Shown piece by piece: positions 8,563 to 17,512 of a DNA stretch of 64,000 nucleotides (the first letter of the stretch is position 1; each line of letters starts with the position of its first letter). This DNA comes from Gammaproteobacteria bacterium (GTDB taxonomy: Bacteria > Pseudomonadota > Gammaproteobacteria > Enterobacterales > Kangiellaceae). A model generated the notes under the pieces. It saw nothing but the letters and a program-made list of their open reading frames with translations, made no database searches and was not told the origin of the DNA. The translations under genes and the position numbers were made by a program. The stretch lies in the NCBI GenBank assembly GCA_013373375.1, contig JABXHY010000024.1:62001-126000 (forward strand), in the 5' to 3' direction.

Positions 8563-9144
8563 ATGAGTGAAAAATTCGACTGGGACGAGGCTGTGGATCA
8601 GTGGCAAAGTCATGAGCCTGAGCTTCCCTCAATAAAGAGAAATATGCGCTGGTTATCGTGGCGTATGAAGGCCGTTCTTGCATTAGATATTGTCGGCTTA
8701 ATGGTTTTGCTCCCCTTTGCTTTTTTTATTTTTCAATCTGAAGAATCAACCAGTATCAAAATCTGGTTTTCGATTACCTGCGTACTTGCGGTTGTAGGTG
8801 TGTACTTTGATTTTTATTTACGGCGTGAGTTATGGCAGCAGCCAACCAATACCAAAGAGCTATTGAACCATATGATCAAACGTGAAAAGGCGGGTGTTCG
8901 AATAGGTCAGTTCGCGGTAGTCTATTTAGGTATATTTTTAGTTATTTTAATTTCCTGGGCAGTATCCGTTTGGTTCCTTGAACAAGAAAGGTTTGAAGGG
9001 GAATACGCGCTGTTAAGTGTCGTTTGTGGTTCGGTGATCATGCTAGTATCGATTATTATGTCGATGGTCTATAAAAAGAGAAAACAAAAAAGACTGCAAC
9101 AGGTTGAACTTGAGTTAGAGAAATTTCTTGAAGCGGATAAGTAA
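8563..9144 (+). CDS. Four-helix membrane protein, candidate anti-sigma factor
   Basis: A 193-residue protein with a 40-residue cytoplasmic N-terminus (DWDEAVDQWQSHEPELPS) and then four hydrophobic helices (about 45-65, 75-95, 120-140, 150-170). The Lys/Arg-rich tail ends in a short charged helix. It begins 20 bases after the sigma gene, so they form an operon. The position and the acidic N-terminal segment fit a membrane anti-sigma factor that holds the ECF sigma. No HxxxCxxC zinc anti-sigma motif is present. The role is inferred from context. Confidence 0.6.
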   Translation: MSEKFDWDEAVDQWQSHEPELPSIKRNMRWLSWRMKAVLALDIVGLMVLLPFAFFIFQSEESTSIKIWFSITCVLAVVGVYFDFYLRRELWQQPTNTKELLNHMIKREKAGVRIGQFAVVYLGIFLVILISWAVSVWFLEQERFEGEYALLSVVCGSVIMLVSIIMSMVYKKRKQKRLQQVELELEKFLEADK

Positions 9145-9156
9145 TTAAATTTCATA

Positions 9157-9179
9157 TCAGCCGCTGTAAACGCGGCTGA
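9157..9179. terminator. Hairpin between convergent genes, weak terminator
   Basis: TCAGCCGC (9157-9164) pairs with GCGGCTGA (9172-9179) around a 7-base loop. It is 12 bases after the membrane-protein stop and 47 bases beyond the phaR stop. Neither side has a good U-tract, so efficiency is doubtful. Confidence 0.45.
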
Positions 9180-9225
9180 ATACATCAAAATAAAAGAGTT
9201 AAAATTTCTGGCTTTTTATGCGGGT

Positions 9226-9732
9226 TTAATGTTTTTCACTTTTATCTTCATTTTCGGGCTCTGAAGATTCTTTCTCGTTTTCCTTCACTTCACCACTACG
9301 CGTATAAAAATTTTCCTGCATGGACTTCCACATATTTAAATTTTGTTCTGCGATATTTTGCATCATGGTCATCGGATTAGTTCCCAAAAAGGTATTAAGA
9401 GGGCTTTTAAATCCTGCTTGTTGCTCCATAAATAACTTCATTGAGTGTTCCAAAAAACGACTCATCATTGCTTGCATAGAGTCGCCATAAAAACGAATGA
9501 CGTTTTGCAAAATCTCAGAAGTGAAAATCGGACTTTCTTTGTCTTCTTGTTCAGAAATAATTTGCAGTAGAGTTGCACGTGTCAGATCGTCACCTGATTT
9601 AGCATCCACAACTTTGAGCGGGACGTAACTGAGCACCAGATCTTTTACGTCATTTAAAGTTATGTAACTGCTGATGGCTGTGTCATAAAGCCGCCGGTTA
9701 GGGTACTTTTTGATAATTCTTTCATCTGACAT
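9226..9732 (-). CDS. phaR: Polyhydroxyalkanoate synthesis repressor PhaR
   Basis: A 168-residue PHA regulator. The N-terminal DNA-binding domain has the hallmark IIKKYPNRRLYDTAISSYITL, followed by the PHB accumulation regulatory domain through about residue 110. The C-terminus is acidic and low-complexity (KENEKESSEPENEDKSEK). PhaR binds DNA and nascent PHA granules and derepresses phasin and synthesis genes when polymer accumulates. No phaC or phasin gene is in the window; the only other PHA gene is phaB at 31642. It has its own promoter region of nearly 200 bases. Confidence 0.93.
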   Translation of the reverse strand: MSDERIIKKYPNRRLYDTAISSYITLNDVKDLVLSYVPLKVVDAKSGDDLTRATLLQIISEQEDKESPIFTSEILQNVIRFYGDSMQAMMSRFLEHSMKLFMEQQAGFKSPLNTFLGTNPMTMMQNIAEQNLNMWKSMQENFYTRSGEVKENEKESSEPENEDKSEKH

Positions 9733-9930
9733 AAGTGGGTCCCAAAGCTGATTTTATTGCGGTTGAATTATTGTTATTAACTATCAGTAGATCGGAAAAA
9801 ATTATATCTATTTACAATGTGTTATTTGCACCGATTGTTGCAGTGTAGCAGGATATGGTGTTCTGCACCATAGTGTTACAAGTCGATTGAAATAGAGGTA
9901 AGACCAGATTGCAAATGTCTGAAAAGAAAT

Positions 9931-9969
9931 AAAAAACCTCAGCAGTTCAATAAAAACTGCTGGGGTTTT
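9931..9969 (-). terminator. Intrinsic terminator after acs
   Basis: Read on the minus strand, CCCCAGCAGTT pairs with AACTGCTGAGG (one G-U) around a short A/T loop and is followed by TTTTTT at 9936-9931. It begins about 55 bases after the acs stop. Confidence 0.88.
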
Positions 9970-10021
9970 GTTGAAGTCCTGTGGGGCTTTATCGTGAAAA
10001 AATTTGTGTTTGTTTACTCAT

Positions 10022-11959
10022 TTATCGATTGATTCGGTTTTCGATTAAGTTATCAACTACCGAAGGATCGGCAAGAGTTGAGGTGTCGCCGAGAGAATCA
10101 ATTTCGTTACAACCGATCTTTCTTAATATTCGACGCATAATTTTTCCGGATCGAGTTTTAGGTAACCCCGGCGCCCATTGGATAATATCTGGCTTTGCAA
10201 TAGGACCAATTTCTTTTTTAACGAGATCAATTAAATCTTGTTTAAGTGAGTCACTCGGTTCTGCGTTTGACATAAGAGTGACGAATGCGTAAACACCCTG
10301 GCCCTTAATATCATGCGGATATCCAATGACTGCCGCTTCTGCAACTTTTTCGTGTAGCACCAAAGCACTTTCAATTTCAGCCGTTCCGAGTCGGTGACCT
10401 GAAACATTCAATACATCGTCCATTCGCCCCGTGATCCAGTAATAGCCATCTTTATCTCTGCGTGCACCATCACCACTAAAGTAATAGCCTTTATATTGTG
10501 AAAAATAGGTGTCATAAAATCTTTGATGATCACCGTACACGGTTCGCATTTGTCCTGGCCAAGACTGACGCATAACGAGAGCGCCTTCGGCTTCACCTTC
10601 GAGTTCATTTCCATCGTTATCAACAATGGCAGGTTGAATTCCAAAAAATGGCCGAGTTGCGGAACCTGGTTTCAAACCAGTTGCACCGGGTAATGGCGTT
10701 AATAAAATCCCTCCGGTTTCCGTTTGCCACCAAGTATCTACTATTGGGCAACGTTGTTCGCCGACGACATTGTAATACCACTCCCAAGCTTCTGGATTTA
10801 TTGGTTCGCCGACCGTTCCCAATAACTTTAAACTGGAACGACTCGCTTTAGTAACAAAGTCATCGCCTTGTCCCATAAGTGCTCGAATTGCGGTAGGAGC
10901 GGTGTAAAAAATATTAACTTGATGTTTATCTATAACCTGCCAAAAGCGACTAGCGTCAGGGTAAGTTGGTACTCCTTCGAAAACTAGAGTCGTTGCACCG
11001 TTGGCGAGTGGACCGTAAAAAATATACGAGTGGCCAGTTATCCATCCTGCGTCTGCGGTACACCAATAAATATCGCCTTCGTGATAATCGAAAACATACT
11101 TATGAGTGATAGCTGCGTAAAGAATGTAGCCGCCAGATGTATGCAAAACACCTTTCGGTTTTCCGGTTGAACCAGAGGTGTATAGGATAAACAAAGGATC
11201 TTCGGCTGACATAGTTTCGCAAGGACATTCATCGGATAGAGTATCTATCACGTCGAGATAATCCACGTCGCGCTCAGAATGCCAGTTGGTATCCGCCCCT
11301 GTGTATTTAACAACAATAACCGAGTGAACATTAGGGCACTGCTCGAGTGCTTCGTCAGTATTTGCTTTGAGTGGCACAGTCTTTCCACCACGCACACCTT
11401 CATCAGCAGTAATTACAACTTTACAGTCAGAGTCTAGGATTCGGCTTTTTAAAGATTCTGGTGAAAACCCGCCAAACACGACAGAATGAACCGCACCAAT
11501 TCTTGCGCACGCCAGCATTGCGTATCCCACTTCAGGAATCATGGGCATATAAATACACACTCTATCGCCTTTTGATACGCCTCGGCTTTTGAGTAAGTTG
11601 GCAAATTGACTGACTTTGCGTTTTAACTGTGCATAACTTATAGACTCACTTTTCTTTGGGTCATCGCCTTCCCAGATGATCGCGGTTTTTTCGGGTGTTG
11701 TTTCGGCATGTCGATCAACACAGTTGTAACAAACGTTAAGCTCAGCGCCTTCAAACCATTTTATGTCGGCTTTGTGATAATCAATATCCATCACCGAATC
11801 CCATCGTTTTTCCCAGTCTATAAACTTCTCGGCCTGTTCAGCCCAAAATTCAGAAGGATTCTCGACTGAAGCTTGGTACTTTTCGAGATATTGTTCATTA
11901 TTCAACAAGCTTTTTGCTTCGTACTCTTTTGCAACTGGGTAAAGCTTTACGTTTGACAT
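10022..11959 (-). CDS. acs: Acetyl-CoA synthetase
   Basis: A 645-residue AMP-forming ligase making acetyl-CoA from acetate, ATP and CoA in the cytosol; the usual length is about 650. The ANL-family P-loop motif [11 protein letters not shown] is intact, as are the [11 protein letters not shown] acetate-pocket region and the C-terminal [13 protein letters not shown]. The lysine of that last motif is the catalytic residue that Pat-type acetylation silences. GGAGACGCTT precedes the ATG. It is a single gene with its own terminator. It allows acetate scavenging and could feed acetoacetyl-CoA/PHA metabolism. Confidence 0.96.
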   Translation of the reverse strand: MSNVKLYPVAKEYEAKSLLNNEQYLEKYQASVENPSEFWAEQAEKFIDWEKRWDSVMDIDYHKADIKWFEGAELNVCYNCVDRHAETTPEKTAIIWEGDDPKKSESISYAQLKRKVSQFANLLKSRGVSKGDRVCIYMPMIPEVGYAMLACARIGAVHSVVFGGFSPESLKSRILDSDCKVVITADEGVRGGKTVPLKANTDEALEQCPNVHSVIVVKYTGADTNWHSERDVDYLDVIDTLSDECPCETMSAEDPLFILYTSGSTGKPKGVLHTSGGYILYAAITHKYVFDYHEGDIYWCTADAGWITGHSYIFYGPLANGATTLVFEGVPTYPDASRFWQVIDKHQVNIFYTAPTAIRALMGQGDDFVTKASRSSLKLLGTVGEPINPEAWEWYYNVVGEQRCPIVDTWWQTETGGILLTPLPGATGLKPGSATRPFFGIQPAIVDNDGNELEGEAEGALVMRQSWPGQMRTVYGDHQRFYDTYFSQYKGYYFSGDGARRDKDGYYWITGRMDDVLNVSGHRLGTAEIESALVLHEKVAEAAVIGYPHDIKGQGVYAFVTLMSNAEPSDSLKQDLIDLVKKEIGPIAKPDIIQWAPGLPKTRSGKIMRRILRKIGCNEIDSLGDTSTLADPSVVDNLIENRINR

Positions 11960-12178
11960 AAGCGTCTCCGTGAAAAGTGGTCTGAAAAATGCCTAATTCG
12001 GAAAGCCTGCGGCGACTACTCATTAAACCGATCTAAGCAAATGTAATATTCATTAAGCAGTGGCATAAACTTAAACAAAATTGCTCTTAATGAAAACCCA
12101 TTTGTTTCATAGAAAACATAAACCCTTATTGATGATGGTCTACGTTGTTAATCTAAGTGGGGCCTAGAAGGAGAGAAT

Positions 12179-12589
12179 ATGAAACAAAATCGCTTATCCC
12201 AACGAGTTGCAGATGCACGCTCCGACGTTGATATGACTCCAATGCTCGATATTGTGTTTATCATGTTAATCTTTTTTATCGTGACAACATCTTTTGTTAA
12301 AGAATCTGCGGTCGACATCAATTCTTTAACTAAATCGTCTAAAGAAGATTCGTCTGCGCCTGTTCTGGTGGTTGAAGTAGATGCTATTGGAAATGTGACA
12401 TTAGATGGCCGTAATGTTTCTTTAAGCGCCATATCGCCGAGTGTTGAAGCGTGGAAGATCGATCAACATGAGCCGAGTGTTATAGTAAAAACATCCCCAG
12501 AAACTCCAACTTGGATGCTTGTTAAGGTCGTCGATGAGATTAAACTTGCTAGTATTGATAAAGTGTCAGTTACCCCTTGGATTGAATAA
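12179..12589 (+). CDS. ExbD/TolR-family biopolymer transport protein (orphan)
   Basis: A 136-residue bitopic inner-membrane protein. It has a short cytoplasmic N-terminus, one helix (MLDIVFIMLIFFIVTTSF) with the proton-pathway Asp of the DMTPMLDIVF motif, and a periplasmic ExbD domain. ExbD works with ExbB as a proton-driven motor for TonB-dependent uptake. AGGAGAGAAT sets the start. No exbB or tonB lies next to it; the only TonB-like C-terminus is in the fusion at 36922. It may assemble with an ExbB encoded elsewhere. Confidence 0.88.
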   Translation: MKQNRLSQRVADARSDVDMTPMLDIVFIMLIFFIVTTSFVKESAVDINSLTKSSKEDSSAPVLVVEVDAIGNVTLDGRNVSLSAISPSVEAWKIDQHEPSVIVKTSPETPTWMLVKVVDEIKLASIDKVSVTPWIE

Positions 12590-12713
12590 CTGTCTATGAA
12601 AATTGATTGATTTTAAAGGGATTATTTTAAGCTGACTGGAAATGAGGCTATAATGCGCCCTGAAAAGAAACTAGAGTCATTGACCAGTAAGGTCAGATTT
12701 GAGGGTGAGTAGC

Positions 12714-13193
12714 ATGATTTCCTTTAAAAACAAATGGTTATTGGCGTTTGCCGCGGCTGGATTAAGTTTTGGTGCGGTCTCAGCGTCAGAGAAAAATAAA
12801 GAAGAAAAGAGCAAGGGGTATCTTGAAGCTCAAAAAGGTGCGCTCTTCAGTAAAGAAAATATCTCTCAACGTACTAAGCCAGTTGGCAAGATCTACGTAG
12901 AAGGGGATGACGTACCCGCAGCAGCTGCACCTCCTGCTGTAGCGTCTACTGGCCCGAGAAGCGGCGCAGATGTGTACGCGTCAAACTGTAGTGCTTGTCA
13001 CGCAGCTGGTGTTGGTGGAGCTCCTAAATATGGCACAGCGGTTTGGAATGACCTCGCGGCCAAAGGTATTGATAACTTGTTGCAGTCGGTTCTAAATGGA
13101 AAAGGCATTATGCCTGCGAAGGGCGGCTGTTCGAATTGTTCTGATGATGAGTTGCAACAAGCCGTTGAGCACATGGTTGCCAGTGCGAAGTAA
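12714..13193 (+). CDS. Cytochrome c5-family monoheme c-type cytochrome
   Basis: A 159-residue exported cytochrome with a signal peptide (about 1-24, ending SAS), a charged and Ala/Pro-rich linker, and a C-terminal cytochrome c domain. The heme is attached through CSACH, and the distal Met is in GIMPAKGG. The CSNC pair after the Met loop is the disulfide typical of c5. It probably shuttles electrons in the periplasm. The start is at the ATG at 12714 after GAGGGTGA. A terminator follows the stop by about 50 bases. Confidence 0.87.
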   Translation: MISFKNKWLLAFAAAGLSFGAVSASEKNKEEKSKGYLEAQKGALFSKENISQRTKPVGKIYVEGDDVPAAAAPPAVASTGPRSGADVYASNCSACHAAGVGGAPKYGTAVWNDLAAKGIDNLLQSVLNGKGIMPAKGGCSNCSDDELQQAVEHMVASAK

Positions 13194-13243
13194 TTATATA
13201 AGCTAAATAAAATCCGATATTAATTTATGTGCCGGATAATAGA

Positions 13244-13267
13244 AGCGCTCATTTGAGCGCTTTTTTT
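13244..13267 (+). terminator. Intrinsic terminator after cytochrome c5
   Basis: AGCGCTC and GAGCGCT arms around ATTT are followed by seven T. It separates the cytochrome transcript from the kinase gene at 13339. Confidence 0.9.
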
Positions 13268-13338
13268 ATGGGATAAACAAAGGCCGTTTAGATTTTTAAT
13301 AATTCACGAAAACGAGTTATAGTTATTCATACCTTTTC

Positions 13339-15435
13339 ATGACACGGTATACTCGTATGAGTGTATTTGCAGAATGCAGTGAGTCGCAGATCAAGCAACT
13401 TCTAGAATCCGGTCGCTTGTTGATTCAATCTTCCACTGATGAACAAATAATTGAGCACGAGAAACTTCTTTCTTCAGCATCCAAATACGAACAAGCCGCG
13501 ATTGCTTTGATTCTTGGGAAATTACAAAAAGCTAAGTTGTTATTTCAACAAGTTGTCGAAGAAAGCTCTGAAACTGCTGATTATGCTTGGGTCGAGCTCG
13601 TTTTGTTAGATCCAATGGAGTATCACTTAGATCAATCTGCAATTAAAAAGCTACGTTCATTCAGCAAAAATTCTGGTAGTAGACTATCAGCTCGCGCTTT
13701 ACATGCGCTGTCAATTTTATACTTATGGAATGGCTTATATGCAAAAGCTTTTGACGCTGCGCTGTCGTGCATGGAGTATTATCAAGCTAAAAATGAAGTT
13801 CAAGGAAAGGCTTTTATTTCCGACACTATGGGAAGTTTGTGTGTCTCAATAGGTGACTCTGACCGAGCTCTTTTATATTACACCCAATCTTTGGCGTTTA
13901 AATTTAAATTAAAAGATGATTTAGGCGTGGCGCTTACTTTAGGAAATCTCGCGCGGCTTTGTTTTCAGTTGGGACGATTCTCTCAGGCTCGAGAATTTGC
14001 ATTACAAGACCTATCAATCATTTCAACTGTTGAGAACGTAGAGCTTTCAAAACAATCGATGCTGATGAATCTATTGGCAAGAATTGAACTTGCTGACAAT
14101 AATTTTTCACAAGCTGAGTTCTGGTTGTCAAAAGCGAGTGACAATATCGGTAGTACCAATAAGAAAGATTTCTTTATTTTAAAAGATTTAGCTTTGGTCA
14201 ACCTTGCTCAACATAAATTAGAAAAAGCACATGACTATCTAGAAGAAGCAAAAAAAGTTTTGCCTGAAGCCAGTGCTTACCATGAAATGTGGTGGAAATT
14301 AGTAAGACTAACCTATTTATTTGCTCAGCTATCAGGACCGCAGCGAATACAGTCCAGCGAGTATACTGAATTGATGCTGTCTCTGGATGAACTAATACAA
14401 CTCCACTCAATTCCGGAAGTCACAATTCAGTTTTACTTACTTAAAGCCAAAGATTCTTATGTGTTGAATCAATCAGCAGACGCGAGGGATTTTTTATTGC
14501 TGGCGAATAAGCTGATGAAACATTCTCAACAATTACGTTTTCAAGCGGAAATTCAAAAATACATGATGGAGTGGGAATTTTCGGAATCAATTACAGAGGA
14601 AGTTGCAAAAGCTATTGATACCCAAGTTACAAATGAAAGTGGTTACATCATTCGAAAAAGTCTAGGTGAAGGCGGCTTTGGAACTGTTTCGCTTGCTTGG
14701 GATGTTGAGCGTGAACAAAACGTTGCGCTTAAGCAATTTAAATCAAATGCTCAATTAACAAAAAAAGAACAAGACCGATTATGGCATCAAGCACGCATTG
14801 AATTTGAAGCAGCGGCACGAATTAATTCTCCTTCAATTGCTAAGCCTATTGCTATTGGTCATGATAGCTTTGGTTTGCCTTACGTGGTACATCAATACAT
14901 CGAAGGGCAAAAATTGACTCAATTTATGCAAGCAATTACCGATAATGCTTCAATCGTTCAATACATGATCCAGATTGCACAAGCAATGGAGTTTATTCAT
15001 GCAGAGGGTATTATTCATCGAGATCTAAAACCCGATAATATTATGATTAATGCATCTGGGAGTCCTGTCATTATCGATCTGGGGATTGCTCTTTTCTCTC
15101 ACTTTAAATCTAGCGCTTCAATTGCCGGGACCGAAAACTATATGGCTCCTGAGCAAAAGCTATCGCTCGAAATTGATCAAAGAGCTGATATTTACTCATT
15201 AGGTTGTATTTTTTATCAATGGATTGCGAAAACATTACCCGAGGCAATCACAAATAATGATAGTTCGTTGTTGGATAAGATTATCAGAAAGCAAAAAACT
15301 GGAATAAATATCAATACAACAGAAATTCCTTCTGGTTTAATTGAATTAATTAGTTCAATGGTCGCTGTAAAACCTGAAAATCGCCCAGGTAATCTAGAAG
15401 ACTGTATCACTCAAATGCGTCGATTAAAGCTTTAA
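13339..15435 (+). CDS. TPR-domain Ser/Thr protein kinase
   Basis: A 698-residue cytosolic protein. Residues about 1-420 are TPR-like helical repeats (for example 'GDSDRALLYYTQSLAFKFKLKDD', 'LARLCFQLGRFSQAREFA'). Residues about 435-695 are a Hanks-type kinase: glycine loop GEGGFGTV, the ATP-binding Lys in VALKQF, HRDLKPDN with catalytic Asp562, DLG in place of DFG, and APEQK in the activation segment. All catalytic residues are present, so it should be active. No membrane segment is predicted. Its last 29 bases overlap the 3' end of the opposite-strand TRAFs-binding gene. It likely belongs to the signalling island with the genes up to 20865. Confidence 0.9.
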   Translation: MTRYTRMSVFAECSESQIKQLLESGRLLIQSSTDEQIIEHEKLLSSASKYEQAAIALILGKLQKAKLLFQQVVEESSETADYAWVELVLLDPMEYHLDQSAIKKLRSFSKNSGSRLSARALHALSILYLWNGLYAKAFDAALSCMEYYQAKNEVQGKAFISDTMGSLCVSIGDSDRALLYYTQSLAFKFKLKDDLGVALTLGNLARLCFQLGRFSQAREFALQDLSIISTVENVELSKQSMLMNLLARIELADNNFSQAEFWLSKASDNIGSTNKKDFFILKDLALVNLAQHKLEKAHDYLEEAKKVLPEASAYHEMWWKLVRLTYLFAQLSGPQRIQSSEYTELMLSLDELIQLHSIPEVTIQFYLLKAKDSYVLNQSADARDFLLLANKLMKHSQQLRFQAEIQKYMMEWEFSESITEEVAKAIDTQVTNESGYIIRKSLGEGGFGTVSLAWDVEREQNVALKQFKSNAQLTKKEQDRLWHQARIEFEAAARINSPSIAKPIAIGHDSFGLPYVVHQYIEGQKLTQFMQAITDNASIVQYMIQIAQAMEFIHAEGIIHRDLKPDNIMINASGSPVIIDLGIALFSHFKSSASIAGTENYMAPEQKLSLEIDQRADIYSLGCIFYQWIAKTLPEAITNNDSSLLDKIIRKQKTGININTTEIPSGLIELISSMVAVKPENRPGNLEDCITQMRRLKL

Positions 15436-16621
15436 GGTTTTCAGCCGGTTGGATAAATTGAAAATGTTTTCTTAATTGACTTGTCACCACTGTGAAAGGT
15501 TTATTTGGGTACTGGATCGGGTCAAGTAATTCTTTGTAAAGATTAAATGCTTCATCCGATTGGCCCGCTAAAAAATAAGCTTGCGCCAAAGTTTCTTTAT
15601 CCCAAAAATTGAGCGACTGTTGTTGGTTGGGTAACTTATCTGACAAAATTTGTTGCTTAACTTTAAACTGTTCTGTGATTGATTTAGCAATTGCTTGAGT
15701 CTCTTCTAACTTACCTTGCCATAACTTTATCGATGCTGCGTTAATCCCGAGGTAAGTATTGCGTTCACGTGAATTTTTCCAGCCTTGTTGATACAATTTT
15801 CCTGAACGATTGAGATAAGTATTATCGCCGGTATTTGACCACACTCGCTTAAAAAGTCCTCCAAGAATCCCCATGGTCTCATCGTCGTTGGGGAAGCTTT
15901 TGTTCAACTGCTGTAAAGTGTTCATTGCCTTTTCAAGTTTGCTCTGTCGAGACATTGATAGTCCGAAAAGTTGTCTTAAACGCAAATCATCGGGAGAGCG
16001 TTCAAGCGCTTGTTCGATTAACTGATCAGCTTCAGTAAAGCTTCCCTTATCGAGTAATTTTTCAATTATTATCGAAATTAGCGCAGGATGAAGTAACAGC
16101 TCTTTATGTTGTTGATTAAACTTTATAGCATCAAATGAGTCTTGGTTTAGATTACGTGAAAGTTGATTAATCAGTTGAACAACCTCTATCGAGCTATCGT
16201 CAGATGTCTTGAAATTAGATAACTTGGGGCCAAGAGGGTAGTCGACGAAAAACCATTCAATCCAGTTGTTGAGTAAAGCAACTGAAATATGGTGTGCATC
16301 GTGCTCGAGGTCGCTCAATAAGTGCCGAACTTGATTAGCTAATCGACGTAAAGCGTGTGCCCAGAAACGTGTTGAGTTATTAAAAAAATGAAAGTCGTCA
16401 ATGTACTCAAGATTGGCAAATACATTTGCTTTTGCTTTACCTCCAAGTGCACTAACAGCATGACTTGATAATGCTTCTAAAATACGGCCACTATAAAAAA
16501 TGGTTGCTTCCCTAATATCATATTGATAAGCCTTAGATAATTGAGCGAGGTCATTTTTTAAATGAAAATGCTGCATTTTGAAACTCAACACTTCGTCTGG
16601 AAACTGGTTAATCAAAGGCAT
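15407..16621 (-). CDS. TPR protein with TRAFs-binding (DUF4071-like) domain
   Basis: A 404-residue soluble protein. The N-terminal 130 residues resemble a DUF4145-like helical region (FYSGRILEALSSHAV). The rest is TPR-like, with 'YLNRSGKLYQQGWKNS', 'NTYLGINAASIKLWQGKLEET' and 'FWDKETLAQAYFLAGQSDEAFNLYKE', the pattern of the MAP3K TRAFs-binding domain found in many bacterial signalling loci. It is probably an adaptor. It is the last gene of a three-gene operon, its ATG overlapping the upstream SLOG gene by 10 bases (translational coupling). Its 3' end overlaps the kinase gene tail to tail. Confidence 0.7.
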   Translation of the reverse strand: MPLINQFPDEVLSFKMQHFHLKNDLAQLSKAYQYDIREATIFYSGRILEALSSHAVSALGGKAKANVFANLEYIDDFHFFNNSTRFWAHALRRLANQVRHLLSDLEHDAHHISVALLNNWIEWFFVDYPLGPKLSNFKTSDDSSIEVVQLINQLSRNLNQDSFDAIKFNQQHKELLLHPALISIIIEKLLDKGSFTEADQLIEQALERSPDDLRLRQLFGLSMSRQSKLEKAMNTLQQLNKSFPNDDETMGILGGLFKRVWSNTGDNTYLNRSGKLYQQGWKNSRERNTYLGINAASIKLWQGKLEETQAIAKSITEQFKVKQQILSDKLPNQQQSLNFWDKETLAQAYFLAGQSDEAFNLYKELLDPIQYPNKPFTVVTSQLRKHFQFIQPAENLKALIDAFE

Positions 16622-17511
16622 AATTCAACCCACTTTAAAATTCTTGACCACTTAAAATCTTTGCATTGTAATTTAACCTCCGGTGCTAATGACTGGAGTA
16701 AAGCAAATAGCCGAGTTGAAAACAGTAGTTTGCTCTTAGTTATTGGATAGTCGTTTAGTCGTTCGTTTGAAGATTCCTTTTCTAAAAAATCATAAGCTCC
16801 CTTAGTCAGAGAGTTTTGCTGAATAAGGCTAACAAAATGATTGAATTCTATACATGTGAAGCCATCAAAGATTATTAAATTTGAAGTCACTGAAGCAATT
16901 GACTTTTTTATATCAGGAAAACTTGAGTTTTGCTGATGACAACCACCTGTATGACTATCAATATATGAGCATTCAAATTCCAGTGCTTTTGCTTTCATCT
17001 GGTCGGCATAGGTACCAGCATCTGGGCGTGCAACCTCACCATCCCAAATGGTAAGCTGAAGAGGGTGTGTTTGGATACTTTGACTGTAGAATTTGGCTAA
17101 CCCTAAAGCCACTAATGTAACCATGGAATAAGCTAAGTTTTGGTTTACTGGAAAACTATCAAATATAAGTAAAGGATTTGGATAGGCTGCGATAACCTTA
17201 TCAAATCGAGCTTCCCAATTATTGCCAGATGACTTTATTGACGTCGATTTAAAAAAAGAGATTGGAAATGGCAATATTGGCGTTATCAAAAACTCTTTCC
17301 TGATAAATTCCTCAGCAATAATTAAATCGGCACCGCTGGCCAGGCTGCCGAAACCGTGTAGTGGTTCATGTAATTCTATCCACTCGCTAACTCTATTGGT
17401 GATTGTGGATTCCATAGATATGGGAAAGCGTCCTGAATCATCACTTGAAATAATATGACCCGCAAAGTGCAGTGGCTTTATTTGAGTTATGTTTGGATTG
17501 TCAATCATCAT
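16612..17511 (-). CDS. SLOG-superfamily-like nucleotide-binding/processing protein
   Basis: A 299-residue soluble protein. A Rossmann-like N-terminal half carries FAGHII near residue 16, then GSLASGAD at 55-62 followed by IIAEEF, LPFPISFF at about 80-87, and LTIWDGE after a helix. This order is what I associate with SLOG-type proteins found beside TRAFs-binding TPR genes. SLOG domains bind or make nucleotide signals such as ADP-ribose derivatives. The C-terminal 100 residues have no clear motif. It begins 1 base after the stop of the membrane-protein gene. The family call is from motif memory and needs profile confirmation. Confidence 0.55.
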   Translation of the reverse strand: MMIDNPNITQIKPLHFAGHIISSDDSGRFPISMESTITNRVSEWIELHEPLHGFGSLASGADLIIAEEFIRKEFLITPILPFPISFFKSTSIKSSGNNWEARFDKVIAAYPNPLLIFDSFPVNQNLAYSMVTLVALGLAKFYSQSIQTHPLQLTIWDGEVARPDAGTYADQMKAKALEFECSYIDSHTGGCHQQNSSFPDIKKSIASVTSNLIIFDGFTCIEFNHFVSLIQQNSLTKGAYDFLEKESSNERLNDYPITKSKLLFSTRLFALLQSLAPEVKLQCKDFKWSRILKWVELCL

Positions 17512-17512
17512 C

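Noticed and set aside
9820-9860. TGC/GCA-rich sequence before phaR as a possible PhaR autoregulatory operator
   Set aside because: The pattern is too loose and I cannot compare it with a defined consensus.
12714-13193. Extra CSNC pair in the cytochrome as a possible second heme site
   Set aside because: There is no following His; the pair matches the structural disulfide of the c5 family.
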